A program made the translations under genes and the position numbers. The notes beneath the pieces are model-generated. The model searched no databases, was not told where the DNA came from, and was given only the letters and a program-made list of their open reading frames with translations. A stretch of DNA of 64,000 nucleotides from the NCBI GenBank assembly GCA_009772935.1, contig WOUR01000016.1, forward strand, positions 62,001 through 126,000, written 5' to 3'. Source of the DNA: Rhodospirillaceae bacterium. Its GTDB lineage: Bacteria; Pseudomonadota; Alphaproteobacteria; Reyranellales; Reyranellaceae. Within the stretch, counting starts at the first letter, position 1, and each line of letters starts with the position of its first letter. Shown piece after piece: positions 25,929 through 33,746 of the stretch.

Positions 25929-26989
25929 GCGCTCTTTTTACCATGAAGCGGGGCAAAGCCGGGAATCATGGAAAGCGCCTGCTTCAAAGGGTCCGACTGC
26001 CACGCGCGTGTAACAAAATCGCCATGCATGTCGAGCCCGCCGGTGGGTCCCACGAAGCAGGCGGTGCCCGGCGTCAGCGCTTTCGGAACACTGCGAGCGA
26101 ACGGAATGCGGCGCTTGGTCAACAGCCCCTGAAGGGTGGCGTTCTCGTCTTTGGTCGACTCGGTGAAGGCACTCAGCAGGAAGGCCTGCCGGCGGCGGGC
26201 GGCGAACCAGGCGGCGAACTTGGGCTCCTCGCCATAGAGCGCATCCAGCAGGATCAGCCCGTTCACGCGATGGTTGGCGCCGCCGCGCTCCAACGCATAG
26301 GCGGCCGACAGATAGCCGCCGCTGTAGGCGGCGATCGTCACCGGCGCGAGGTTGAAGCTGCGGCCGGCGCTGCGGTTGCCGTAAAGGCGCATCAGCCGTT
26401 CCGCCGCCTCGTCGAGATACCTAGCGAAATGTCCGCCGCGCCAGAAATTGCCGGCGCTCGAATCGAGGGCGTCGACGGCGAGCTGCGGCGCCACCAGGGC
26501 GATGTTCTTGCCCGACTCGTCGACCTGCCGCGACACGGCCTGGCGCAGCACGACGTCGCGCTCCAGGGTGGCGCCCTGACCGTGGAGGAACAGCAGGATC
26601 ATCACCGGCCGCGACGGGTCGAAACCCTGCGGCAGGTAGAGCAGAGAGCGGCGATCGCTGTAGGTCGTCTCCTCCCAATAGACGTCGCCGCGGCCCGTCG
26701 TGTGGCCGCGCCGCTTGCCGTCGCGCGCGTCGAGGAAGGGCCTGGTCGTATCGGGGATGAAGCCGCGATAGGGAAAGGGCGAGGCGTCGAACGCCACGAG
26801 CTGCGTCTTCGCCTCCTTCAGCCCAGGCGGCGGCGCGGGCGGGGCTGGCTTTGCGGCATGCACCGGCGCGGGCTTCGCGGCAGGCTTGGGCGCCTGCCGC
26901 TTGCTGGGTTTCCTGGGCTTCTTCGGCTGGGCGTGCGCAGCGGTCGGCATCAGGAGAGCCCCCAGCAGCAGCAGCGCCCGCCGCTTCAC
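25925..26989 (-). CDS. Secreted alpha/beta hydrolase-like protein
   Basis: 354 residues starting with GTG 26989 in a GTGA overlap with the upstream stop. A signal peptide (VKRRALLLLGALLMPTAAHAQ) is followed by a Lys/Pro/Ala-rich linker (about 22-56) that may cross the periplasm or bind the cell envelope. The hydrolase part (about 90-350) has ILLFLHGQGATLERD (oxyanion-hole HG), a nucleophile-elbow-like AYSGGY (Ser near residue 220) and a late His in LDMHGDF. The elbow departs from G-x-S-x-G, so the assignment to the superfamily is fairly safe but the activity is unknown. Confidence 0.75.
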   Translation of the reverse strand: MKRRALLLLGALLMPTAAHAQPKKPRKPSKRQAPKPAAKPAPVHAAKPAPPAPPPGLKEAKTQLVAFDASPFPYRGFIPDTTRPFLDARDGKRRGHTTGRGDVYWEETTYSDRRSLLYLPQGFDPSRPVMILLFLHGQGATLERDVVLRQAVSRQVDESGKNIALVAPQLAVDALDSSAGNFWRGGHFARYLDEAAERLMRLYGNRSAGRSFNLAPVTIAAYSGGYLSAAYALERGGANHRVNGLILLDALYGEEPKFAAWFAARRRQAFLLSAFTESTKDENATLQGLLTKRRIPFARSVPKALTPGTACFVGPTGGLDMHGDFVTRAWQSDPLKQALSMIPGFAPLHGKKSA

Positions 26990-29661
26990 GCGACGGCGGA
27001 CCGCGCTCCCCCCGTCGCCTGGGGCTGGAGCGGCATGATGACCGAGAAGAAGGCGGGCAGCGCGATCAGATAGGCGAAGGCGCCGACCAGCACCACGGCC
27101 GGCAGGCCGAAGCTGGTGGCCACGATCGGCACCAGCGCGGCGCCGATCACCGAGAAGCAGCCGTTGATGCCCCAGGCCCACAGGAACATGTGATCCTTGC
27201 CCAGGCGTCCGAGCAGCGTCATCGCGGTCGGCATGGGGAAGCCCATGAGAAAGGCCGGCGGGAAGACGATCAGCAGGCAGAGCAGGATGCGCAGCGCGTA
27301 GGGCAGCGTGCCGATCCAGTCGAGCGCGTAGTCGATGGTGAAGGCATAGGTCGCCAGGATCGCGAAGATCGCGAGGAAGACCTTGGGCATGAACGAGCGC
27401 GCCCGGTCGAGATAGCGCTCGGAGAAGAAGCTGCCGATGCCGGAGAAGACCAGCATGCCGGTGATCAGCACCGAGGCCGAGACCGTGGCGTTGGAGAGCG
27501 CCAGGATGAAGTGGGAGATCATGCCCACCTCGACGATGATGTAGCCCAGGCCGAGGCACAGGAAGTACAGCATCGTGCCGGCCTTGCCGGGGTAGCGGCT
27601 GAAGATGGTGCGCCAGCCGAACACGACCGGGAACAAGACCAGGGTCAATGCGAAGACCGTGGCGATACCGAGCGTCGCCCACAGGAGCAGATAGCCCCAT
27701 TCATCCTGCACCAGCTCGAGCCGGTCGGTGAACTTCAGCAGGTCCGGCACCTTGATGTAGGCGGCGAAGTACGGCTGGTGGTTGGTCAGGATGCGGGTGT
27801 CGAAGACATACTGGTCCGCGACCTGCTGCCAGCCACCGTTGATCAGATAGTGCCAGGCGAGGCGGCCGAGCACGGTCGCCGGCACGACCGGCGCCGGCGG
27901 CGGGCCGTCGGCCTTGGCCTCGGTCGCGCCGGGAGCGCCCTCTGTCGTCGCTCCGGGCGGCGGCTTGTCGTTGGGCTCCGTCTCGGCCGGCGCGGTCGGA
28001 TCGTGGGCATGACCGGCGAAGAAGAACTGGTCGCGATAGTCCTGCAGGATCTGCTTCAGGTCGGCGGTGTCGACCTTGAAGCCTGGATAGTAGATCTCGT
28101 CGAACGACATCGCCTTGGTGTGGGCGTTGAGCAGCTCGATCTCGGCCGACGTGAAACCGTCGCGCTTGTAGAGCACGGTGGCGGTCGAGAGGTAGGACGA
28201 GACGACGTAGAATTTCTGGGCGATGTCCTTGCCGCCGTCCACGTCGCGCGCCGCGGCGGCCATCGTGGCGTAGAGCTTCAGCACCGACTTGGGCGGCTCT
28301 TCCTTGTTCCACAAGGTCACCGACAGGACGCCGCCCGGCGTCAGGGCGCGCATGTAGGCGCTCATCGCCTCGCGGCTGTAGGAATACTTCTCGACGATCG
28401 AGAAGCCGCCGGGGCTCGACAGGCCGGCCGAATCGGCCAGCGACAGGTCGATCACGTCGTAGCGGTTCTTGGTATGGGCGACGTAGAGGCGGCCGTCATA
28501 GTCGATGACGTTGACCTTCGGGTTGTTCAGGATGTCGCCGGTGAAGTCGCGCAGGAACCTGTCTTCGCGGAAGGCGGTCAACAGTGCGGGATTGCCCTCG
28601 GCCACCGTCACCTGGCTGGAGCCCGACTTCAGTGCCACCGCCGTCGAGATGCCGCCGCCGAACTGGACCACGAAGGTCTTCGGATCCTTCTTCAGCAGGT
28701 ACGGATAGTACATCGGAAGGTACTTGAAATACGCCGTCTCGTCGGCCGGCAGATCCTTGATGATACCGGCGGGGCCTTCGGAATCGATGTAGAGGCCGAG
28801 ATAGGCGTTGGACGGCATCTTCTTCAGGTTGAAGGCCGCGTTGTCGGACTGGCCCGGGGCGAAATGCAGGTACGAGCTGGAATAGACCTCAATGTAGCCG
28901 AACGGCGAGGCGCGCTCGTAGACGCGCTTGGCGTCGGGGAACTTGCGGGCGTAGGAGACGCCCTTGTAGTCCGACACGGCGAGCTTGGGCACGCTCAGGA
29001 CCTGCGGCGCCAGATGGTGCACGGCCGCCGACAGGATGGCGACGACGACGATGGCCACCGTGCCGCGGCGATCGCCGAGCGCCACGAACCACAGGATGCC
29101 ACCGGCCAGCCACAGCAGCAGCGGCGCCATGATCAGGTCGTCGGGCCGCCAGGCATACATCGCCAGCAGCACGGTGAGGCCGCACAAGCCCGAGCCGACG
29201 AGATCGGCGAAGTAGACGCGGTTGAAGGTCTTCTGCGCCTTCAGGAAGATGACGCCGAGATACAGTGCACCCGCGAGGAACGGCAGGAAGTAGAGCACGA
29301 AGTTGGCGAACAGGCGCCACTTCTGCATCGGGTCGGAGATCAGGAAGATCGCGTTGAACGGCACCTGCTGGGCAGCGAGGTTGCACACCACCATCAGCGG
29401 CCCGAAGGCCAGCAGCGCGCCTTTCACGGACCCGATCCAGTGGCGCTCGAACCAGCTCTTGCCGACGCACATCACCGCGCTGGTGAGGCCGAAGCCGAAC
29501 ATGGCGAGGCTCACCACCAGCGAGCCGAAATGGGCCCAGCTGCCGACGGAGAACACGCGCATGATGCCGATCTGCAGCGCGATGATGCTGCCGGCGACCA
29601 GGCCTACGGAAAGATAGAAGGAGAGCGGCGGGCGGTGATCGAGATCGACCGTGACGGACAA
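26986..29661 (-). CDS. Polytopic membrane protein with spermidine-synthase-like domain
   Basis: 891 residues in three parts. Residues 1-215 hold about six membrane helices. Residues 320-540 form a soluble Rossmann-like domain with VVQFGGGISTAVAL (331-343) and AEGNPALL, resembling the nucleotide-binding strand of spermidine synthase and methyltransferases. A Pro/Ala-rich linker follows (about 545-600), then residues 680-885 with about seven membrane helices including MGFPMPTAMTLLGR. Fused membrane/spermidine-synthase-like proteins are known but uncharacterised. The GGG in place of GxGxG makes SAM binding uncertain. It is translationally coupled to the hydrolase downstream. Confidence 0.82.
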   Translation of the reverse strand: MSVTVDLDHRPPLSFYLSVGLVAGSIIALQIGIMRVFSVGSWAHFGSLVVSLAMFGFGLTSAVMCVGKSWFERHWIGSVKGALLAFGPLMVVCNLAAQQVPFNAIFLISDPMQKWRLFANFVLYFLPFLAGALYLGVIFLKAQKTFNRVYFADLVGSGLCGLTVLLAMYAWRPDDLIMAPLLLWLAGGILWFVALGDRRGTVAIVVVAILSAAVHHLAPQVLSVPKLAVSDYKGVSYARKFPDAKRVYERASPFGYIEVYSSSYLHFAPGQSDNAAFNLKKMPSNAYLGLYIDSEGPAGIIKDLPADETAYFKYLPMYYPYLLKKDPKTFVVQFGGGISTAVALKSGSSQVTVAEGNPALLTAFREDRFLRDFTGDILNNPKVNVIDYDGRLYVAHTKNRYDVIDLSLADSAGLSSPGGFSIVEKYSYSREAMSAYMRALTPGGVLSVTLWNKEEPPKSVLKLYATMAAAARDVDGGKDIAQKFYVVSSYLSTATVLYKRDGFTSAEIELLNAHTKAMSFDEIYYPGFKVDTADLKQILQDYRDQFFFAGHAHDPTAPAETEPNDKPPPGATTEGAPGATEAKADGPPPAPVVPATVLGRLAWHYLINGGWQQVADQYVFDTRILTNHQPYFAAYIKVPDLLKFTDRLELVQDEWGYLLLWATLGIATVFALTLVLFPVVFGWRTIFSRYPGKAGTMLYFLCLGLGYIIVEVGMISHFILALSNATVSASVLITGMLVFSGIGSFFSERYLDRARSFMPKVFLAIFAILATYAFTIDYALDWIGTLPYALRILLCLLIVFPPAFLMGFPMPTAMTLLGRLGKDHMFLWAWGINGCFSVIGAALVPIVATSFGLPAVVLVGAFAYLIALPAFFSVIMPLQPQATGGARSAVA

Positions 29662-29742
29662 GGGGGATCTCCGTTGTTCTTGTTGGACCGCTTTGTGCGG
29701 TCTCTAGAGGGGGTAGCGGATCGCAGATCCCGAAAACTTGTG

Positions 29743-29810
29743 TCGTCCCGAGCGCAGCGAGGGATCCTTCGCCGCGCCCGATCAAGGATCCCTCGCTACG
29801 CTCGGGATGA
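29743..29810. repeat. Near-perfect long inverted repeat (family B)
   Basis: Two 24-nt arms (29746-29769 and 29784-29807) are almost perfectly complementary, and the outer GTCGTCCC/GGGATGAC extends the stem with one mismatch. The spacer is 14 nt. The arm reads as a CCCGAGCG...GAGGGATCCTT motif, a repeat type that recurs in many proteobacterial genomes. It sits between the membrane-protein gene and the PCMT-like gene and could also end transcription of the latter. Confidence 0.8.
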
Positions 29811-29840
29811 CACCACTTTCGTAGTGTCCCCGCACAACCG

Positions 29841-30752
29841 TTAGCGGTTGTGCGTGCCGACGATCTTGTCGCCGTCGAGCTTGGTGAAGGGGACGAACGG
29901 CACGATCTTGCCGCCGTAGATGTCCTCGCGGCTCGTGGTGATGGAACCGTCGGCGCCCTGCGTCTTGGTCACCTTGAGCACGCGCTGCGCGCCCGGCGGA
30001 CCGACCGGAATCACCATCAGGCCACCGGACTTGAGCTGCTGCAGCAGCGGCGGCGGCACATGGTCGATGCCGCAGGTCACGATGATCTTGTCGAACGGCG
30101 CCGCCTCTTCCCAGCCGTAGAAGCCGTCGGCGGCCTTGGTCTTGATGTGCTTGTACTCGGTGTAGCCCTTGTCGATCAGCTTGTCGTACAGGCCCCGCGT
30201 GCGCTGGGCGAGCGGCGCGATGATCTCGATCGTGTAGGCATTCTCGGTGAGGTTGGCGATGTAGGCCGACTGCACGCCCGAACCGGTGCCGATCTCGAGC
30301 ACCTTCTCGCCGCGCTTCACGTCGATGACATTGGTCATGCGGCCCTGGACGTGCGGGCCGGACATGGTCACGCCGTAGCCGATGTCGAGGAAGGCATGCT
30401 CATAGCCGCGCTTGGCAATCGCCGGGCTGATCGCGGCGAACTCTTCGCGCGGGGTGAGCAGGAAGGCGCGCATCGTCGCCTGACCCCAGATGTCCTTGTT
30501 CCGGATCAGGGCCTGGAAGCGGTCCCAGCGCTGGCCGAGGTAGACGGGATCCTCACCGCGGGCCTTGCCCCAGGCGATGAAGTTCTCGCGCGAGTCCATC
30601 GGCGGGTTGAGATCCCAGCTGTAGGGCTTGACCGTGGCGGCGATGGCCGGAGCGGCCAGGGTACCGGCGGCGAGCGCGACCGAACCGGAGACGAAAGTGC
30701 GCCTCTTCAAGATATTCCTCCTTGGCGCGGACCCGTTGAAAGAGAGGGACAA
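29841..30752 (-). CDS. Protein-L-isoaspartate methyltransferase-like, with Tat-type signal
   Basis: 303 residues. The N-terminus has a twin-arginine-like motif and hydrophobic core (KRRTFVSGSVALAAGTLAAPAIA, residues 16-38). The rest is a PCMT-type SAM methyltransferase: MSGPHVQGRMTNVIDVKRGEKVLEIGTGSGVQSAYIANL (motif I, about 150-165), then FDKIIVTCGIDHVPPPLLQQLKSGGLMVIPVG. The family repairs isoaspartate in proteins in the cytosol. Export would be strange because SAM is cytosolic; the signal may instead be a membrane anchor, or the periplasm may be supplied by some other route. It is divergent from the Bug protein gene. Confidence 0.82.
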   Translation of the reverse strand: MSLSFNGSAPRRNILKRRTFVSGSVALAAGTLAAPAIAATVKPYSWDLNPPMDSRENFIAWGKARGEDPVYLGQRWDRFQALIRNKDIWGQATMRAFLLTPREEFAAISPAIAKRGYEHAFLDIGYGVTMSGPHVQGRMTNVIDVKRGEKVLEIGTGSGVQSAYIANLTENAYTIEIIAPLAQRTRGLYDKLIDKGYTEYKHIKTKAADGFYGWEEAAPFDKIIVTCGIDHVPPPLLQQLKSGGLMVIPVGPPGAQRVLKVTKTQGADGSITTSREDIYGGKIVPFVPFTKLDGDKIVGTHNR

Positions 30753-30875
30753 ACCGCCGGAAAAGCCCGGCGGTTCGGGGGCGACCGCGCGTCGAATAGA
30801 TACGGGAATTGTGGCGGATTTGCCAGCGCGGCCATGCTAGGGGATCGGTAACAATCACGAATCGAGGGAGGAATC

Positions 30876-31880
30876 ATGAGCCGTAATCTGTCCCGCCGCG
30901 CTGCCTTGGGCGCCGCGGCCGCCTTGCCCGCGGCCGCCCTGCTGCCCCGTGGCCTGCAGGCCCAGGCCGCCTGGAAGCCGACCCAGAACGTCCGCATCGT
31001 CGTCCCGGCCGCGCCCGGCGGCACCACCGACATCGCCGCCCGCCTGCTGGCGTCCTTCCTGTCCGAAGCCTGGGGCCAGTCCTGCGTCGTAGATAACAAG
31101 TCCGGCGCCGGCGGCGTCATCGGCTCGACCGAGGTGGTCAAATCAGCGCCGGACGGCAACACGATCCTGATGGGCAACATCGGACCGCAGTCGATCGCCT
31201 ACTCGCTCTACCGCAACATGCCCTACACGCCGGCCAGCCTGATCCCGGTGTCCAATGCCATCACCGCCCCCAACGTGCTGGTCGTCCACCCGTCGGTGCC
31301 GGCCAAGACGGTGCCGGAGTTCGTGGCCTGGCTGAAGGCGCAGAATGGCAAGGCCTCCTATGCTTCGTCCGGCACCGGCCAGTCGCCCCACCTGTGCGGC
31401 GCCTGGTTCCTGCAGCTTACCGGCACGAAGGCCGAGCATATCCCCTATCGCGGCGCGGCGCCGGCGCTCGTCGACCTGACGGCGGGCGTCACCCAGTTCT
31501 TCTTCGACAATCTGACGACGGCCATCGAGTTCGTGCGCGCGGGCAAGCTCAGGGCGCTCGGCCTTACCTCGGCGCAGCGCAACCCGCTGACCCCCGACCT
31601 GGTCCCGATCAGCGAGACCATGCCGGAGCTGAAGCCGTTCGACGTCTCGACCTGGTTCGGCGTCTTTCTGCCGGCCAACACGCCCAAGCCCATCGTCGAT
31701 TCGCTCAACGCCCAGATGAAGGCGTGGCTTGCCGACCCGAAGACCCTGGAGCGCATCAAGACCATGGCGGGCTTTCCCGCCTACGGCACGCCAGACCAGT
31801 TCAACGCCTTCGTCAACGCCCAGATCGCCCAATGGAAGGGCGTCATCGACAAGGAAGGCCTGAAGCTCGACGTGAACTGA
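30876..31880 (+). CDS. Bug family (TctC-like) tripartite tricarboxylate transporter binding protein
   Basis: 334 residues. The signal is SRRAALGAAAALPAAALLPRGLQAQ. The mature protein has the Bug hallmarks: VRIVVPAAPGGTTDIAARLLA (N-terminal ligand-capturing beta-strand), NKSGAGGVIG, YASSGTGQSPHL and HIPYRGAAPALVDL. A very good ribosome-binding site (GAGGGAGG) precedes the ATG. TctA and TctB membrane genes are not nearby, as is normal for Bug paralogues. The ligand cannot be told from sequence. Confidence 0.94.
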   Translation: MSRNLSRRAALGAAAALPAAALLPRGLQAQAAWKPTQNVRIVVPAAPGGTTDIAARLLASFLSEAWGQSCVVDNKSGAGGVIGSTEVVKSAPDGNTILMGNIGPQSIAYSLYRNMPYTPASLIPVSNAITAPNVLVVHPSVPAKTVPEFVAWLKAQNGKASYASSGTGQSPHLCGAWFLQLTGTKAEHIPYRGAAPALVDLTAGVTQFFFDNLTTAIEFVRAGKLRALGLTSAQRNPLTPDLVPISETMPELKPFDVSTWFGVFLPANTPKPIVDSLNAQMKAWLADPKTLERIKTMAGFPAYGTPDQFNAFVNAQIAQWKGVIDKEGLKLDVN

Positions 31881-31883
31881 GCC

Positions 31884-32678
31884 TCACATGATCTGGTTCA
31901 CGACGCCGCCATCGACACGCATGGCGGCGCCCGACGTGCCGGATGCGGCTTCGCTGCAGAGATAGACGCCGAGCGCCGCCACCTCCTCCGGGGAGGTGAA
32001 GCGGCGGATCAGCGTGGTCGGCCGGAAGTCGCGCAGGAAGCCCGCCTCGATCTCCGCGACGCTCACGCCTGTGGCCCGCGCCCGCTCGGCGCGCATCCGG
32101 TCGGTGTTCTCGGTGTGGGTCGGGCCGGGCAGCAAGGCGTTCACCGTGACGCCGGTGCCCGCCAGTTCCATGGCGAAGCCGCGCGACAGGGAAAGCTGCG
32201 CGGTCTTGGTCATGCCGTAGTGGATCATTTCCTTGGGAATGTTCAGCGCCGATTCGCTCGAGACGAAGACGATACGGCCCCAGCCCCGCCCGGCCATCCC
32301 GGGTGCGTAATGGCGTGTGAAGCGCACACCGCTCATGACGTTGACCTCGAAGAAGCGCTGCCATTCGCCGTCGTCGATCTCGAAGGCCGGCTTGCGGCCA
32401 TAGATTCCGAGATTGTTCACCAGGATGTCGATCTGCGGCACCTTGGCGAACACGGACTTCGCGCCCTCCGCCGTGGCGCAATCCGCCGCGATGCCCGTGG
32501 CTTTGGCCTCCGGCACGGCTTCCTTCAACCGCCTCAACGCGTCGTCGACGCCCTGTTGGCTGCGGCCCGTGATCACCACGCTCGCGCCTTCGGCGGCGAG
32601 GCCCTTGGCGATGGCGTAGCCGATGCCCGCGGTCGAGCCGGTGATCAGCGCATGCTTGTTGGCCAGTCCCAGATCCAT
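31884..32678 (-). CDS. Short-chain dehydrogenase/reductase
   Basis: 264 residues. The cofactor motif TGSTAGIGYAIA (13-24), the strand NNLGIYG, and the catalytic Ser (VSSESAL) with Tyr-x-x-x-Lys in HYGMTKTA are all present, followed by PGPTHTENT. This is a classical SDR that oxidises or reduces an alcohol/ketone with NAD(P). It converges with the Bug gene (3 nt between stops) and lies 13 nt downstream of the GNAT gene on the same strand. Confidence 0.93.
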   Translation of the reverse strand: MDLGLANKHALITGSTAGIGYAIAKGLAAEGASVVITGRSQQGVDDALRRLKEAVPEAKATGIAADCATAEGAKSVFAKVPQIDILVNNLGIYGRKPAFEIDDGEWQRFFEVNVMSGVRFTRHYAPGMAGRGWGRIVFVSSESALNIPKEMIHYGMTKTAQLSLSRGFAMELAGTGVTVNALLPGPTHTENTDRMRAERARATGVSVAEIEAGFLRDFRPTTLIRRFTSPEEVAALGVYLCSEAASGTSGAAMRVDGGVVNQIM

Positions 32679-32691
32679 GGCATTCCCTCCT

Positions 32692-33114
32692 TCAGGGCCG
32701 TCCCATGAGGTGCGATGTGCCCTTCAGGCGATAGCCCAGACGCTCGTAGAAAGCCCGCGACCTGCCGCGATCGATGCGCGTGTAAAGCGCGGTCGACGTC
32801 AGATTAAGGCTGGCAGCCCATCGTTCCGCCTCGCGCATCAGCGCCTCGCCGACACCGGCACTGCGCCGATCGACTTCGACGACGAGTGCCTGCACGACGA
32901 TGTCGCAGGACTTCTCCAAGGCCGGCCGCACGAACGCATGGAGCACACCGACGACGCGGCCGTCTTCTTCGGCGACGAAAATCCGGTGATCCGGCGTGGC
33001 TAGGACCCGCTCGAAGCGCGCCTGGAATTCCAGCGGATCGACGAGGTAGCCCAACTGCCCGATCAGGCGATGGGCGGCCGCAAGGTCGTCCTTGCCGGCG
33101 TCACGAACGATCAT
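32692..33114 (-). CDS. GNAT family N-acetyltransferase
   Basis: 140 residues from ATG 33114 (a longer frame from 33195 is unlikely because the extra residues are unconserved in style). The acetyl-CoA-binding part is VVQALVVEVDRRSAGVGEALMREAERWA (motif A with R-x-x-G-x-G/A) and the C-terminal FYERLGYRLKGTSHLM is motif B. The acceptor substrate is unknown. It is divergent from the AhpD-like gene. Confidence 0.9.
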   Translation of the reverse strand: MIVRDAGKDDLAAAHRLIGQLGYLVDPLEFQARFERVLATPDHRIFVAEEDGRVVGVLHAFVRPALEKSCDIVVQALVVEVDRRSAGVGEALMREAERWAASLNLTSTALYTRIDRGRSRAFYERLGYRLKGTSHLMGRP

Positions 33115-33196
33115 GGTCGCGGCCTCACGTGTAGGTGCGGGTATCGACGCACGGTAGGCGGCGCTGCGGACCTTGCCAAGCGCCGCCCCGCGCATA

Positions 33197-33214
33197 ATAT
33201 CAGCACTCTGATAT
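33197..33214. promoter_or_regulatory. Perfect palindromic operator-like site
   Basis: ATATCAG (33197-33203) and CTGATAT (33208-33214) are exact inverted repeats with a 4-nt spacer (CACT). The site lies 13 nt upstream of the AhpD-like start and between that gene and the divergent GNAT gene. Its size and symmetry fit a dimeric repressor such as a TetR or MarR-type protein. The regulator is not in this window. Confidence 0.6.
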
Positions 33215-33226
33215 ATGGAGCTGCCG

Positions 33227-33703
33227 ATGTCCCCGCCCCGCCTGACCTACGACGCCTTCGCCCGCATCGCACCAGCGACCCCGCAGGCCCTGATTGCCAT
33301 GGGCCGGCAGGCCGACGAATCGGGGATCGACAAGCAGATCGTCGAGTTGGTGAAGCTGCGCGTGTCGCAGCTCAACAACTGCGCCTTCTGCCTGCAGATC
33401 CATCTCAACGTCTCGCGCAAGCTCGACCTGCCGCAGGAGAAACTGGACCTGGTCGCCACCTGGGAAGAGGCGGGCATCTTCTCCGAGCGCGAATGCGCGG
33501 CCCTCGCTTGGGCCGAAACGCTGACGCGGCTCGTGGGCCACAGCGTGCCGGACGCCGCCTACGAAGCCGTGCGCCGGCACTTCAGCGAGGAGGAAGTCAC
33601 CTTCCTGTCGGTCTCGATCGCCACGATCAATGCCTGGAACCGGTTGGGCGCGGCCTTCCGCTTCGCACCGCCGATCGTCAAGGCCATCCGACCAGCGACT
33701 TGA
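33227..33703 (+). CDS. Carboxymuconolactone decarboxylase/AhpD-like protein
   Basis: 158 residues from ATG 33227, which has GGAG 6 nt upstream; an ATG at 33215 would overlap the palindrome. The redox motif Cys52-x-x-Cys55-x3-His59 (NCAFCLQIH) matches AhpD-like alkylhydroperoxidases, which reduce peroxides using a thiol cycle. The helical repeat VELVKLRVSQLN before it is typical. The palindrome just upstream suggests that it is controlled by a repressor, perhaps sensing oxidants. Confidence 0.92.
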   Translation: MSPPRLTYDAFARIAPATPQALIAMGRQADESGIDKQIVELVKLRVSQLNNCAFCLQIHLNVSRKLDLPQEKLDLVATWEEAGIFSERECAALAWAETLTRLVGHSVPDAAYEAVRRHFSEEEVTFLSVSIATINAWNRLGAAFRFAPPIVKAIRPAT

Positions 33704-33705
33704 TT

Positions 33706-33726
33706 TGCAACTGACAATCGTTTGCA
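33706..33726 (+). promoter_or_regulatory. Fur-box-like palindrome
   Basis: TGCAAcTGAcAATCgTTTGCA is a 21-nt imperfect palindrome with seven of ten symmetric pairs kept. Its ends (TGCAA/TTTGCA) and core (TGA...ATC) resemble the Fur-type sites found in front of iron genes in alphaproteobacteria. It is followed by a TATAGA -10-like element at 33732 and the nitroreductase start at 33747. Confidence 0.5.
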
Positions 33727-33746
33727 TTTGCTATAGAAACGACGTC

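Noticed and set aside
26851-29844. Long plus-strand open frame opposite the membrane protein gene
   Set aside because: A shadow frame: the minus-strand protein has membrane segments and a recognisable domain, this one does not.
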